Both the position numbers and the translations under genes were made by a program. From contig CANTUZ010000001.1 of NCBI GenBank assembly GCA_947846985.1, positions 2,294,001 to 2,358,000 on the forward strand: DNA of 64,000 nucleotides. The letters are read 5' to 3'. Below the pieces are notes generated by a model. It ran no database searches and was not told the DNA's origin. It was given only the letters and a program-made list of their open reading frames with translations. Positions 12,913-23,079 of this stretch are shown in pieces (positions within the stretch are counted from its first letter, which is position 1; each line of letters starts with the position of its first letter). The DNA comes from Fratercula arctica. Lineage: Eukaryota > Chordata > Aves > Charadriiformes > Alcidae.

Positions 12913-13996
12913 TTGGGACCGTGCAAAGAAAAAAAATCCTGTTCCACATGGCTGTGCCCTGGACAGCAAGGGTTACACCGCTGGCCTCAGCCCTGGGGAC
13001 TTCACGCTTGGCTGCTGGCGGCTGTTGGAAGGGAACGGTCCAGCCCGTCCTCTTAAATCGGCATCGAAGCAGGGCGAGAGAGCCCTGCCAGCCCTTTTCC
13101 CGCGAGCTCTCAGCTCATCCCCCGCGGGAACGGGTATTTCTGGGCTTCGCCTGGAGCTATTAAAAGCCCTGTGGGTGCCGGCGCTGCTGTGCTGGAGGAG
13201 GAGGTGGCGCTTCCAAGCGCTTCCCGGCACAAACACCCGGAGTGATGGGAACCCAAGTTCGTCTTTAAACAACAGCCGAGGGGCCGGCAATGCCGAAAAC
13301 CCACCCCAGGAAAGACCCCAAAGCACGCAGCTTTTCAGGGCAAGAAAACCACCTTTGCATCCCCCATGTAGCATTAATTCTTCCGCAGACAGGACAAAAC
13401 TTTACCCATCGATAAAACAGTTAGTGCATGCACCAGAACATTTTTTCCCCTTTTTCCCACGCTGCCGGCATGACTAAGCCCATGGTCCTGGGCAGAGGGA
13501 TGGCGATTTTTTGGGGGGGGAAAATGCCAGTTTGCTCAATAAGGGGTATGACATGGGGAATCCCAAGCAAAAGGACCATTTAAGCCCTCCCCGCCAAGAA
13601 AAAGGCCATTTTTAGTTCAGCATCTCGGGGCTGGCAAAGAGCACACCCATTTACTGGGACCTCATACAGCACTGCCGGGAGATGCTATGTATAAATAAAT
13701 ATAGCATAAAATATATCTATAAAACCACCTTCCACCAAAGTTTGGTGCTATTTAACCTGAAAACTGCTTCTTCCCACCCAAAAGTCGCCTTTTTTACTTT
13801 TTACACTCCTACATACAAACAAGAACTCATTCCCCTGGGACAGCCAGAAAGGGCTGGGAAAGCTCTTGGCCATCCGGCAGCTCATCCACGGATGGGAACT
13901 TGTCCCCAATGAGGGACACACGATGGACCCCCAAAGCCACCAATGCTTTGGAGGGGTCATGTACCCCATGAAATGAAGATGTTTTTAGGATGGATG

Positions 13997-14010
13997 GTCA
14001 CTTACCACCT
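13997..14010 (-). other. ARHGEF17: ARHGEF17 exon 1 splice donor
   Basis: On the minus strand the exon ends ...CAGGTG and continues GTAAGTGACC, so the last exon base is 14006 and the intron begins at 14005. GTAAGT is a consensus donor. The exon ends after codon KPQV, where the mammalian protein continues into the DH domain. Read-through adds only six codons before a stop, which supports splicing here. Confidence 0.9.
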
Positions 14011-16984
14011 GTGGCTTGGTCCTGGGTCCATGTTCATCGGGTGGCCGTGGGCACCGGGGCAGCCGGGGCGATGGGGCAGCGGGCGGAGAGCGGGGTCCAT
14101 CCCCAGGACCGGGGGAAGCGTCACCTGAGTTGAGGGCCAGCATGTACCGCTTGGTGACATCCTCCAGCGAAGGAGGTTGGAGGGTCGGGAAGGATTTGCC
14201 GGGTGAGCGGCCAGCAGTGGGTGCGGGGAGGTGGCTGTGATGGCCGGAGGGGACAAGCGGCTCGGGGATGGTGATGGGGACGAAGGTGGCGGGCTCGCTG
14301 GTGTGACGGACATGCTTGGTGGCCGGGCGGCTCTTGGTGAGGACAGCAGGTGCTGGCGGTGGTTGGTTTTCCTGGTGAGCCGCGCGGTTGGAGCGCTTCT
14401 TGGAGCTGCGCCGGGCAATGCGAGGGGACAATACATCAGCCAACTTGGGGTCAAAGCCATAACCACGGCTGGTGCCCGGCACTGATGGTTGTGCTGAGAG
14501 GATGGGCTCGCTGCTGGACGGTGGGATGCTGGGCTCCAGCTCACTGATGGCCTCACCGGGACCTTCGAAGGCGCCGGCTGGCAGCTCACCGCGGCGGCTG
14601 GGGTCGCTCAATGACTTCTTCTTGATGGTCTTGCCGTTGCCCTTCTCATCGATGAGCTTAGCCATGGCGCCAGGCTGGCTGACGATGGTTTGGATGAGGC
14701 TGCTGTAGTCCCGCGGCCCATCGCTGCTGAGCGACAGGTCACTGCCTGCGCTGCCTGCGCTGCCTGCAATGGCAGTGGGTTGGGGGATGCCCACCTTAGT
14801 GTTCAACGAGCCCAGGAGGTTGCTGTCAACGGAGCAATTCTTCGCTTCCTCCGCCACCGAGCATCTCCGGTGGGGCATGGGGTCGCTCAGGGAGCGGTAG
14901 GGTTCAGTGCCACCCTCGCTACCACCCTCCATCCCATTGGCACCCGCCGAGGGGAACTTACGTCGGCGCCGCAAGCTGCCAGGGGTGCTTGGTGTCTCTG
15001 ATTTGCCAGCTGGAAGGTCTTCAACCACCACTGCCGGGTGAGCGGGCAGTGGCATTTCAGTGTCACCGGCTGCTGGCCCAGCGTTGGGCTGCGTCCAGGC
15101 ATCCACGGCTTCATGCAAGTCTTGGAAGGGCATCCCCATGGGCTCCGGCTCTGTGACGATGCCCTCGTCTGTCACGCTCGACTCATGACCCGAAAGCTCC
15201 TCCACGGATTTCCTGTGAGCGAGGTTCTCCTCCGACTCCACTTCCTTCAAACATCCCGTGCTCTCCGTCTGTCCCTGAAGGTCCTCGTCCATTGTCCCTG
15301 TCACTGCCACCACCTCGGCGCCCTCCACACCTTCACTGTCCTTCCGCTCGGCCGTGAAGCCATAGTCCTGCTGGGAACTCATCCTGCTGATCTTCTCAAA
15401 GACCTGCCTTGCCTCCTGGATGTACTGGTCCTGGATGACCATGGGGAGAGCATCCTCATCCCCCCGCTGTCCTCCATCCGAAGCCACCTGGTCCTGGCAG
15501 TCAGCAGTGGCCAGGAGGAGCTCGGAAGAGCTCTGCTTCATGGTGCTCTGTAGGAAAAGCCTCCGCGTCCCCGATTTTTCGGAGCAGGTGAAGGACTTGG
15601 CTCGACGCAAAGTGGCCGTCAGGTCCTTGAGTGTTGGCCGCTCGCCCGGTGCCCAGCGGTTGGGGGGCTGAGTGGCACCGCGGCTGCCTGAGGAGGAGTT
15701 GGTGATGCTGGAGTAGCCGTCAGAACCTGCGTCAAGGCCAATCCTCACCCCTTTCTTCTTCACCTTCAGCTCCGAGAGGTCTGATTTGAGGAAGCTGAGG
15801 AGTGTCAGGGTCTCAGTGGCGATGTCAGGGTTGGACAAGGACTTGCGGTGCTTGGCCCGCTCCCCTTCCAGCCCCGGCTGGTGCAGGCTCTCACTCCCAA
15901 AGTCCGGTTTCACCTTGGCTGTGCCCTGCGGCAGCTTGGGACGGACATGGACAGATGGCTGTCCCCACGCCAGGCCATCGCTCGTCCCGAAACTGGGTGA
16001 TCGATAGATGCCGTAACCTGCCTGGAGAGTCCGTCCTTGGTTGGGCCAACAAATCCCAAACTGTTCCTCTTCCTTCAGCGTCTCCGTGCTGGAATAACGA
16101 CTACTGCTCCGCGACCCACTGGGGCTGCCGAAGGGCAGGATGTTCACTTTGGAGACACGGGCCACCACGGGCAAGGGATGACGGGGGACCACCCTCCCGC
16201 AGCCTTCGGCCTCAGCATCGCCGCCATCCGCTGGGCTCTCCCAACCACCACTCTCCTTCTTCTTCTTCCGGGCGGCGCGGTGCCGGTGGGCACTGGTTTG
16301 CCCTTCGCCTTCGCTGCCCGATGAAGCGCGGGGAGAACGGGATGCGGCTGCTTCATCCTCCCCGTTGGAGCGGGGTGATGGGGAGGAGGAGGGTGGTTGC
16401 GGTCGAGTCGAGTTATGCCAGGAATGCGGGCCGGGCTCCGGCGGAGCTCCGCGGGGAGAACGGAGAGCCGGGTGCGGGACGCGGCTGCGGGGTGGAGGCG
16501 GCGGGGGAGCTCCCCGACCGCTCCCGGTCCCACTCCCGCTCCCAGCCCCGCTCCCGTTCCCCACCCCGCTCCCATTCCCGTTCCCATTCCCGCTTCCCCC
16601 CGTAGATTGCCGGCAGCTTTCCCCGAAGAGTTTCCGCATCGCCGGGACGCTGGGCCAACGCGGCGGCTCCGCGTTTAACCCCGGGCCCGGCGGCGACGAC
16701 GGCGGCGGCGGTGGCGGCGGTGGAGCCGGGGACGGCGATTGAGCCCCGGCATGAACCGGGCCCGTTGGCTCCGGCTCGGTAAAACGAAGCGAAAGCTGCC
16801 GTACCGAAGGGGCCAGGCTGCCAAAAGCCCGGCCCGGTTGTTGCTCCGCGATCGACGCTGAAACTTTCCTACCCGGGAAGAAGAAGAAGGAGGAGGAGGA
16901 GGAGGAGGAGGAGGAAGGCGGGGAGGAGGCGGGCAGGAGCCACCGACCCGCCGCTACCCCCCGACCGCTGCCCCCCTCCGCCAT
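14006..16984 (-). CDS. ARHGEF17: ARHGEF17 (TEM4, p164-RhoGEF), first coding exon, 993 codons
   Basis: This exon encodes the N-terminal half of a Rho-family guanine-nucleotide exchange factor that works at actin and cell junctions. The ATG at 16984 has a good context (A at -3, G at +4) and opens a frame that stays open to a splice donor. The exon is exactly 993 codons, so intron 1 is phase 0. Family motifs I recognise, in order: PSVRQLSLRF (about residue 59), SSRYSSTETLK (294), RKSLSNPDIATETLTLL (380), RPTLKDLTATLRRAKSFTC (449), a QDQY..EARQVFEKI segment, KKKSLSDPSRRGEL, DPKLADVLSPR, PSLEDVTKRYML, and a final KPQV at the donor. Several R-x-x-S sites look like basophilic-kinase/14-3-3 sites. 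The catalytic DH-PH and the C-terminal beta-propeller lie on later exons that I do not see here. The N-terminus is low complexity: nine serines then four phenylalanines near residue 24, and an N/S/G-rich run near 131-157. Residues before about 40 resemble the mammalian protein poorly. Confidence 0.93.
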
Positions 16985-17120
16985 TGTCTGCCCCCCCCCG
17001 CCGCCTCCGCCGCCTCCGCCCGCCCCCCGGCCCCGCCGCCGCCGCGCCCCGGCCCCGGCCCCGCCGCAGGCACCGCCCGGCCCCGCTCCTCCTCCGGGCT
17101 GCCAGCGGGCTTCATCCCTC
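16100..17120 (-). promoter_or_regulatory. ARHGEF17: CpG island over ARHGEF17 start and 5' UTR
   Basis: This interval is strongly GC- and CpG-rich, with long CCG/CGG runs on both sides of the ATG at 16984. It covers the 5' part of the coding exon and the presumed 5' UTR. No TATA box is obvious, as usual for a CpG-island promoter. The exact transcription start cannot be fixed from sequence. The frame stays open upstream of the ATG to 17239, but that extension is a lysine/glutamate/arginine- and glycine-rich translation of simple sequence, and I treat it as untranslated. Confidence 0.7.
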
Positions 17121-17660
17121 CCGCTTTGTTTTCTCTCTCTCTCCCCCTCTTTTTTTTTTTTCTTCTCTCTCTCTCTTTTTTTTTTTTTTTTTTTGGCTTT
17201 TCCTCCTCCCTCACCCCCCTGCTTTTTTATTTGTTGCATTCAAATAAACTTTCCTCCCCGGAGGCGTGGTTTCCTCCCGCGGAGGGGGATGGTTGGAGGC
17301 TTTGCCCTTTTTTTTTTTTTTCTTTAATTTTTATTTTTTTTTCTGGGGGGCGAGGAGGGGAGAGGAACTCGGCCGCAGAGCTGCCCTCCAGCTCCCAGGC
17401 CCAGCAGGAGCACCCCACATCCCCCCTGCCCTCCATCCCTCATCCCCTCCCCATCCTTCCCACCCCCCCTCTCATCCTTCATTCCCCCCCCCCCCCGCAT
17501 CCTTCATCCCCACCCCCGCATCCTTCATCCCCTCCTCATCCTTCCCCCCCATCCTTCATCCCCCCCCACATCCTTCATGCCCATGCCTCCCCTGAATTCT
17601 TCATCACCCCTCTGCATCCTTCATCTCCTTCCCTCCATCTCCTCCTAGTTTTGGGTTTTT
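17120..17660. repeat. Homopyrimidine (+) / homopurine (-) tract upstream of ARHGEF17
   Basis: The plus strand is nearly all C and T: CTCTCTCT and long T runs at 17125-17200, another T-rich block at 17305-17345, then a degenerate CATCCTTCATCCCC array at about 17405-17640 with poly-C runs. On the ARHGEF17 sense strand this is a purine tract reaching from the 5' UTR into upstream sequence. Such tracts can form triplex or G-quadruplex structures. A regulatory role is inference. Confidence 0.75.
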
Positions 17661-19204
17661 TTTGGGGGGGGATAAGTAAGCAAAAATTTGGGTGCTAGAG
17701 ACAGATCCTTTCCCTTTCCTGCATTTTTCTCCGGCCCTTGCTTTGCAACTCATCTTGGGGAAGGCAAAACACCTTGTTACCAACCGGCAAAGAGCTCCGA
17801 CAACGCACCGCCCCGCCAACAGACTTTCTCATGGTTTTTTAGCATCGCTTGTCAGCGCTTGCTATTTGCAGCTCATAACCCCTTTTCCCTCAAGACAACG
17901 GATTTATCGCTGGGGATGTGAAAAAGGAAGGCGGCTGGAGGGTTGATGTTGATGGGTTGAGCTGGGGCCTTGGCAGCATGGATGGCCATGTAAAGGACAT
18001 TGCCATCTCTGTCCCAGGGGCACAAAAAAAAATCTGGTGGTGATTAAAAAAAAATCCAACACCCTCCATAAATGCATTTTTCAGGACCTAAAAAGTGCCT
18101 CCGGCAGCTCTGTGAGATGCACCGCCCCAGCAGGTATTCCTTCTCCATATCTCCCTTCCCACACTCCACCCTCCTCCCTTGGTTCCCCCAGGGCTGGGTG
18201 TCTCCCAGCCATAAGGAGGATGTCCCCGTGATGTCACCTGGTGTTCAGGATGGGATTTTGTAAAGAGCCACACATTTCATCACCTCTAGGTGCTGTAGGA
18301 GCTGGTCCCAAGGCTGCTGGTGTTGAGCATCTCACAAGCGAAGGAGTTGTTTTGAAGCACCCACACCATCTCTAAGGCAATCCATTGTGCCCATCACCCT
18401 GGCTTCTAGGCCTGGTGGTATCAAGGGAACTGCTGACAGGACCCCAAGGCTGGGCAGGACGTGGTCAGACCCAAAGAGCAAAAATTAGTGAGCTCCATGT
18501 GCCTCCTACCCTTAAAACCATCCAAAATTCATGATTCCACCATCAGGGACCTCTCTGGGGTGCCCTGGGCCTGCTGGATGTCACTGCCTGAGCCCACGCT
18601 GTCCCCACAGCCAACCCCGGCCTTTTTGGGACCTGCTTATTTTTTTTCTCCCTCAAAGTCGTATTGCGGTTAAATCTTGGCTGGCCTCCTTGTCCCATGG
18701 GTGCTATCTGGACATGGGGTGGTGTGACGGAGCAAGGCTCCTCCGTGCCTCCCTGGAGCTGGGTGGGCACCCACAGACCCAGCTGAATCTCTCCAAATCT
18801 GAATATTTTGCGCCCTCTCCTGGGTCCAGATGGCGTGGCCTGCTGTGTCCCACCCTGTCACCCTTCCTTTTGTCTGAGAAGGGTTGGTGACACCAGGCTG
18901 GGATTGTCCCACTGGCCACCACTCTCCCCATCCACGGCATTTTGCCCTTCCACTGCGGGACCCCAAAAATACATGGGAGGAGATTTCGGCATGGATGAGC
19001 TCCAGCAAAGGGAAACTCCAGGGCTGGTTCTGTTTCCTCCATCACTTTCTGTGCTCCAACCCGAAGCTGTTGGCACCATGCATGGTCCTCCCCATCAGGA
19101 CACGGCCACCACTCCTGCAAAACCAGATGGCTTGAGCTAATGCCGTCGCAGGAGCCCTCTCCATTCCAGCCCACCGCGATGTTGAGATCTTTGAGCATCA
19201 TCCA
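17661..19204. other. Upstream flank of ARHGEF17, no gene seen
   Basis: Single-copy sequence between the purine tract and the first CR1. Only short, unconvincing reading frames are present; nothing resembles a known exon. Confidence 0.5.
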
Positions 19205-19644
19205 AGATATATGAGGAGAGGCTGAGGGAACTGGGCATGTTTAGTTTGGAGAAGAGGAGGCTGAGGGGAGACCTCATTGCCCTCTACAACTCCGTGAAAG
19301 GAGGGTGCAGAGAGGTGGGTGTTGGCCTCTTCTCCCAGGTGAATAATGACAGGACCAGAGGAAATGGTCTGAAGTTGTGGCAGGGGAGGTTTAGATTAGA
19401 TATTAGGAAGAATTACTTTACTGAAAGAGTGGTCAGGCACTGGAACAGCCTGCCCAGGGAGGTGGTGGAGTCACCATCCCTAGAGGTATTTAAGAAACAT
19501 GTAGATTTGGCACTTCAGGGTGTGCTCTAGTGACAGAGATTGTAGGGTTTTTTTTTTTTTGTGTGTGTGTATGGTTGGACTCGATGATCTCAAAGGTCCT
19601 TTCCAACCATGAAGATTCTATGATTCTGTGATTCTATGATTCTA
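19205..19644 (+). mobile_element. CR1 LINE, 5'-truncated
   Basis: The 3' end of a chicken-repeat-1 non-LTR retrotransposon. It encodes the C-terminal part of the reverse-transcriptase ORF ([20 protein letters not shown], then [15 protein letters not shown]), open over 19237-19530, and ends in the diagnostic ATTCTATG-type octamers at 19617-19644. A T-rich, then TG-rich, run sits near 19548-19570. The 5' end is missing, as usual for CR1. Confidence 0.93.
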
Positions 19645-19871
19645 AGAGCTGACAACCACCCTGGGCACCCTTCTCATCCTCGCGACAGCAAGGACCCACA
19701 TCGGGACCATCAGTCGTCGTTGCTGGTGAGGTCCTTGGATGTCTGGGTACCCAAGGAAGATGCCACATGCTTGTGAGGAGCAAGTCAGGATGAAGTTGAG
19801 CACGTGGCCAGGTTCAGGAGGGATGCTCATCTCCGGAGATTTGAAGCAAATTAATTAAATCAACTTAGAAG

Positions 19872-20572
19872 CGAACAACTCTGTGGAAAGAGACCTGGGA
19901 GTCCTGGGGGACAACAAGATGCCCATGAGCCAGCAACGTGCCCTCATGGCCATGAAAGCCAATGGCATCCTGGGGGGCATCAAGAAGAGTGTGGCCAACA
20001 GGTGGAGGGAGGTCATCCTCCTCCTCTGCTCTGCCCTGGGGAGGCCACACCTGGAGCACTGGGTCCAGTTCTGGGCTGCCCGGTTCCAGAAGGACAGGGA
20101 GCTGCTGGAGAGGGGACAGCAAAGGGCTACCAAGATGCTGAGGGGACTGGAACACCTCTCTGATGAAGAAAGGCTGAGGGATTTGGGTGTCTTCAGTCTG
20201 CAAAAAAGATGACTGAGGGGGGATCTTATCAACACTTATAAATACTTAAAGGGTGGATGTCAGGAGGATGGGGCCAGGCTCTTCTCAGTGGTGCCCAGTG
20301 ACAGAACAAGGGGTAATGGGCACAGACTTGAGCATAGGAAGTTCCACCTAAACATGAGGAGGAACTTCTTTCCTGTGAGGGTGGCAGAGCCCTGGCACAG
20401 GCTGCCCAGAGAGGTGGTGGAGTCTCCATCTCTGGAGACATTCCAAACCCGCCTGGACGCGTTCCTGTGCCACCTGCTCTGGGTGACCCTGCTCTGGCAG
20501 GGGGTTGGACTGGATGGTCTTCAGAGGTCCCTTCCAATCCCTACCATTCTGTGGTTCTGTGATACTACACGC
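19872..20572 (+). mobile_element. CR1 LINE, 5'-truncated, longer copy
   Basis: It begins in the reverse-transcriptase thumb region (ERDLGVLGDNKM), runs through LCSALGRPHLEHWVQFWA and [16 protein letters not shown], and ends at CATTCTGTGGTTCTGTGAT. A frame break near 20205-20212 (a run of A) splits the coding frame, so the copy is dead. It is a different copy from the one just upstream. Confidence 0.93.
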
Positions 20573-20599
20573 AGACGATCTGTGAGAAATGCAGCAAAA

Positions 20600-20850
20600 C
20601 AGTTATCCCTATATATATTTATGTATATATGTGTGTATACTTTATATGTATGTATGTATATATATGTATGTATACTATATATACATACGTACACTGTATA
20701 GATACATATAGTGTGTTCAGGGTGGAGAATATCTACACCATGTAGCCTGTGCTGGGCTACAAACCTTCCCCTGCTCGGATGTGTTGTATGCACGTATATA
20801 TAGCGAGTGTATACATGTTTACGTATCCATCTGAAAGAGGGGATGTTTAT
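20600..20850. repeat. TATG/TA microsatellite region
   Basis: Alternating TATATA, TATGTATG and TACGTA sequence, directly after the CR1 3' end. CR1 tails are a common seed for such repeats. Confidence 0.75.
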
Positions 20851-21677
20851 TCTATACATCCTACATGTTAAAGAAGACTCGCAGAGCGATTAGTGGTACA
20901 TCCACCCCGCGCCATGTAAGCAAATCCCTCCTTGCTGGGAGGAAGCAACATCCCGCCAGAGGCTGTGGGGAGCAAAGCTGAAGCCCCAACCCAGCACGGG
21001 GTCGGTGGCGAGGCCAAGCCAATGGTGGGACGTGCGGTGACATGGCCAAGGACATCGAGTATCTCAGTGGCATTGGTTTCCTGACTCCTGGCATTGTGTC
21101 TGGGTGCAGCAGCTCTGATTTTGGTGGTTCCTAGGTAGGAGGTGACAGCAGGACATTGAGGATGCCAGGATGGGCCACATTTGGGGCGCTGGGCTAAGCA
21201 AGGAGCTGGACGCAGATGATGCTGAAGGTCCTCAGGCAGATGACACACTGTTGGCTTGTGTCTAACCCAGCCCATAGTCATCACTTGGAAATCCAGCATG
21301 GGTGTCCCAGTTGCCCTTATGTCCCCCTTCCCAGCTCCAGTCTGGCCAGGGGTGTTCTCCCACCATTTTGCAGCATCAGTGGCACCAGTGGACCCAAGTC
21401 TCTTACTGGCCTGGTCCCATTCTGGGGACTGGAGGATAGAGATGTCCCAGTATTACCCCAAAAATGTCCGTGATGCTGATCTTGAGCTGGAAAAACACAT
21501 GGTCTCATGTGCCCCAGACAGGTATGAGCTGAGCCAAACCCTCCCCAGCACTCTTGTGGCCCCATCAGGGATGCTTTAAACAAGAAGGGGGAGAAATCGC
21601 TCCCCAGCAGCTTGCCCTGAGCCAGGGACCGTGTCCTCCATGGTCCCACTGTGTTCTCCGTGGTCCCACCAGTGGTT

Positions 21678-21683
21678 TTTATT
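21678..21683 (-). terminator. P2RY6: P2RY6 poly(A) signal (AATAAA)
   Basis: TTTATT on the plus strand reads AATAAA on the minus strand, 273 bases past the P2RY6 stop codon at 21956. It is the first canonical signal downstream of the stop, which predicts a 3' UTR of about 0.3 kb. A second AATAAA lies near 20847-20852. Confidence 0.65.
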
Positions 21684-21955
21684 GCATTGGTGGCTTGGTC
21701 ACTGAGGAAACATGGTGCTAAACTGCTCAAACCAAGCAACCGATCCAGAGAGAGGACACTGGATCTATGCTGCGTTGGGGTTAATACTGTGCTGCTGCAG
21801 GCTGGAGATGGGATGAAAGTACTGCAAGCTCAGGAGATGCCATCCTCCTGTCCTCCAGCATGTCTCCAGCTGAAGCCATCTCTGCTCTGTGGGGCTTAAA
21901 GCCAGAATTGCTCCATGTGTGGTCCTGGTGTCAGCAAGGTGACCCTCATCCTCAC

Positions 21956-22948
21956 CTAGGAGCCATAGGTAACACAATTGTCATGCCGCCACTTGGAGCT
22001 CATCTTGTCGAGGAGGTAACGGGTGCTCTCGCGAAACTTGCGTTTGGTGAAGTAGAAGAGAATGGGGTCAAGGACACTGTTCATGCTGGCGAAGGGACGC
22101 GTGCACTTGTAGGCGATGGCAAACGCCTGCAGAGCCGGGCAGGGCAGGCTGGGTGAGGAACGGACAATCAGGTAGACGGTCTTGGTGAGGTGGAAGGGGA
22201 AGAAGCTGATGGAGAAGACGATGACCACGATGATGATCATACGTACAGCTTTGTCCTTCCTCTTGTGCACTGCCAAGCCAATCAGCTCATCCTTCTGGCA
22301 CAGGATCCGGGCCATGCTGCAGTAGCAGGCAAGGATGGCCACGAAGGGCAGCAGGAAGCCGGTGACAGTGAGGGTGATGCCATAGGGGAAGTAGGCAGCA
22401 GAGCGATCCGGTGGGCTCAGGTCGTAGCACACAGTGCGGTTCCTTTGGGTGCCAGTGGAAGCGAAGACGAAGGTGGGCAGGCACTGGGCGACGACGATGA
22501 ACCACACCGCGGCACACACCAGCCACGTCAGCTTCTTCCCCTTCTTCTTGTGCCATGAGGCCAAGGGGTGGCAGATGCCCAGGTACCGCTGGACGCTGAT
22601 GCAGGTGAGGAAGAGGATGCTGCCGTGTAGGTTGGTGTAGAACTGGAAGCGGATGAATTTGCAGGTGAAGTCCCCAAAAGGCCAATAATCCTTCTGGGTG
22701 TAGTTGTAGATGAGAAGCGGGAGGGAGCAGACATAGAGCAGGTCAGCCATGGCCAGGTTCAGCATGTAGATCATGGATCGGCTGAGAGCCTTACGGGCCA
22801 CCCAAATCTGCCCAATGACCACGGCATTCAAGGGCAACCCCACCATGAACACCACGGAATAGACCAGGGGCAGCAGGACCTGCTTGAACTCTTCATGGAA
22901 GGTGCATGAGTTCCTCGCGGCCCCTATGAGGGCTGTCAAGTTGGCCAT
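21956..22948 (-). CDS. P2RY6: P2Y purinoceptor 6 (avian P2Y3-type), 330 aa
   Basis: A plasma-membrane, Gq-coupled seven-helix receptor for UDP; the avian orthologue was first described as P2Y3. The ATG at 22948 sits in a perfect Kozak context (ACCACCATGG), 56 bases inside the exon. The length of 330 aa fits the family. Visible features: N-glycosylation sites N3-L-T and N170-R-T; cysteines C96 and C174 (TM3-EL2 disulfide) and C15 and C270 (N-terminus-EL3 disulfide); Q-R-Y at 120-122 in place of DRY; H253-x-x-K256 in TM6, the nucleotide-site motif; KCTRPF leading into TM7; DPILF at 294-298 in place of NPxxY; basic IL3 (HKRKDKAVR). The RNRTVCYDLSPP stretch in EL2 is shared with mammalian P2Y6. 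The whole coding region is in one exon. An extra cysteine, C282, occurs at the start of TM7. An upstream in-frame ATG at 23017 lies in the intron and is rejected. Confidence 0.96.
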   Translation of the reverse strand: MANLTALIGAARNSCTFHEEFKQVLLPLVYSVVFMVGLPLNAVVIGQIWVARKALSRSMIYMLNLAMADLLYVCSLPLLIYNYTQKDYWPFGDFTCKFIRFQFYTNLHGSILFLTCISVQRYLGICHPLASWHKKKGKKLTWLVCAAVWFIVVAQCLPTFVFASTGTQRNRTVCYDLSPPDRSAAYFPYGITLTVTGFLLPFVAILACYCSMARILCQKDELIGLAVHKRKDKAVRMIIIVVIVFSISFFPFHLTKTVYLIVRSSPSLPCPALQAFAIAYKCTRPFASMNSVLDPILFYFTKRKFRESTRYLLDKMSSKWRHDNCVTYGS

Positions 22949-23040
22949 GGTGGTGGTTCCCCCTGTCGATGTCCTCTCCGCTGGTGTGGCCCCTTTAGCA
23001 GCACCTGCGAACGACAAAGGGGATGGTTAGTGACTTGGCC
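22949..23040 (-). other. P2RY6: P2RY6 coding-exon splice acceptor, branch point and 5' UTR part
   Basis: On the minus strand CCTTTGTCGTTCGCAG is followed by exon sequence GTGCTGC, so the exon begins at 23004. A CACTAAC motif at 23032-23026 gives a consensus branch point with its A at about 23027, 22-23 bases upstream. The remaining 56 exon bases before the ATG are 5' UTR. Confidence 0.85.
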
Positions 23041-23079
23041 ACATGGTGTCACAACCACCCTAGCAAGATGAACCTGGAG

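Larger units (their letters stand above)
1..14005 (-). other. ARHGEF17: ARHGEF17 intron 1 (5' part), rich in tandem repeats
   Basis: This stretch follows the exon 1 donor on the minus strand. I looked for sequence resembling the next exon (start of the DH domain, after KPQV) and saw none, so the whole interval is most simply intron 1. It holds separate minisatellites listed individually. Spacers between them (1-756, 1948-3565, 4439-5224, 5881-6724, 7025-7689, 8911-9350, 9596-10984, 11259-12460, 12913-14005) show no convincing gene. CpG-rich patches without coding support occur near 2590-2670, 10230-10325 and 13020-13260. Confidence 0.65.

Noticed and set aside
16365..16742. Plus-strand frames opposite ARHGEF17 exon 1 (also 15802-16605 and 15038-15553)
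   Set aside because: Shadows of the GC-rich coding exon on the opposite strand, with no motif of their own.
19237..19530. 97-codon open frame considered as a host gene
   Set aside because: It is the CR1 reverse-transcriptase tail ending at CR1 terminal octamers.
22949..23017. In-frame upstream ATG for P2RY6 at 23017
   Set aside because: It lies upstream of the consensus acceptor at 23004, so it is intronic. The ATG at 22948 has a perfect Kozak context and matches the expected receptor N-terminus.
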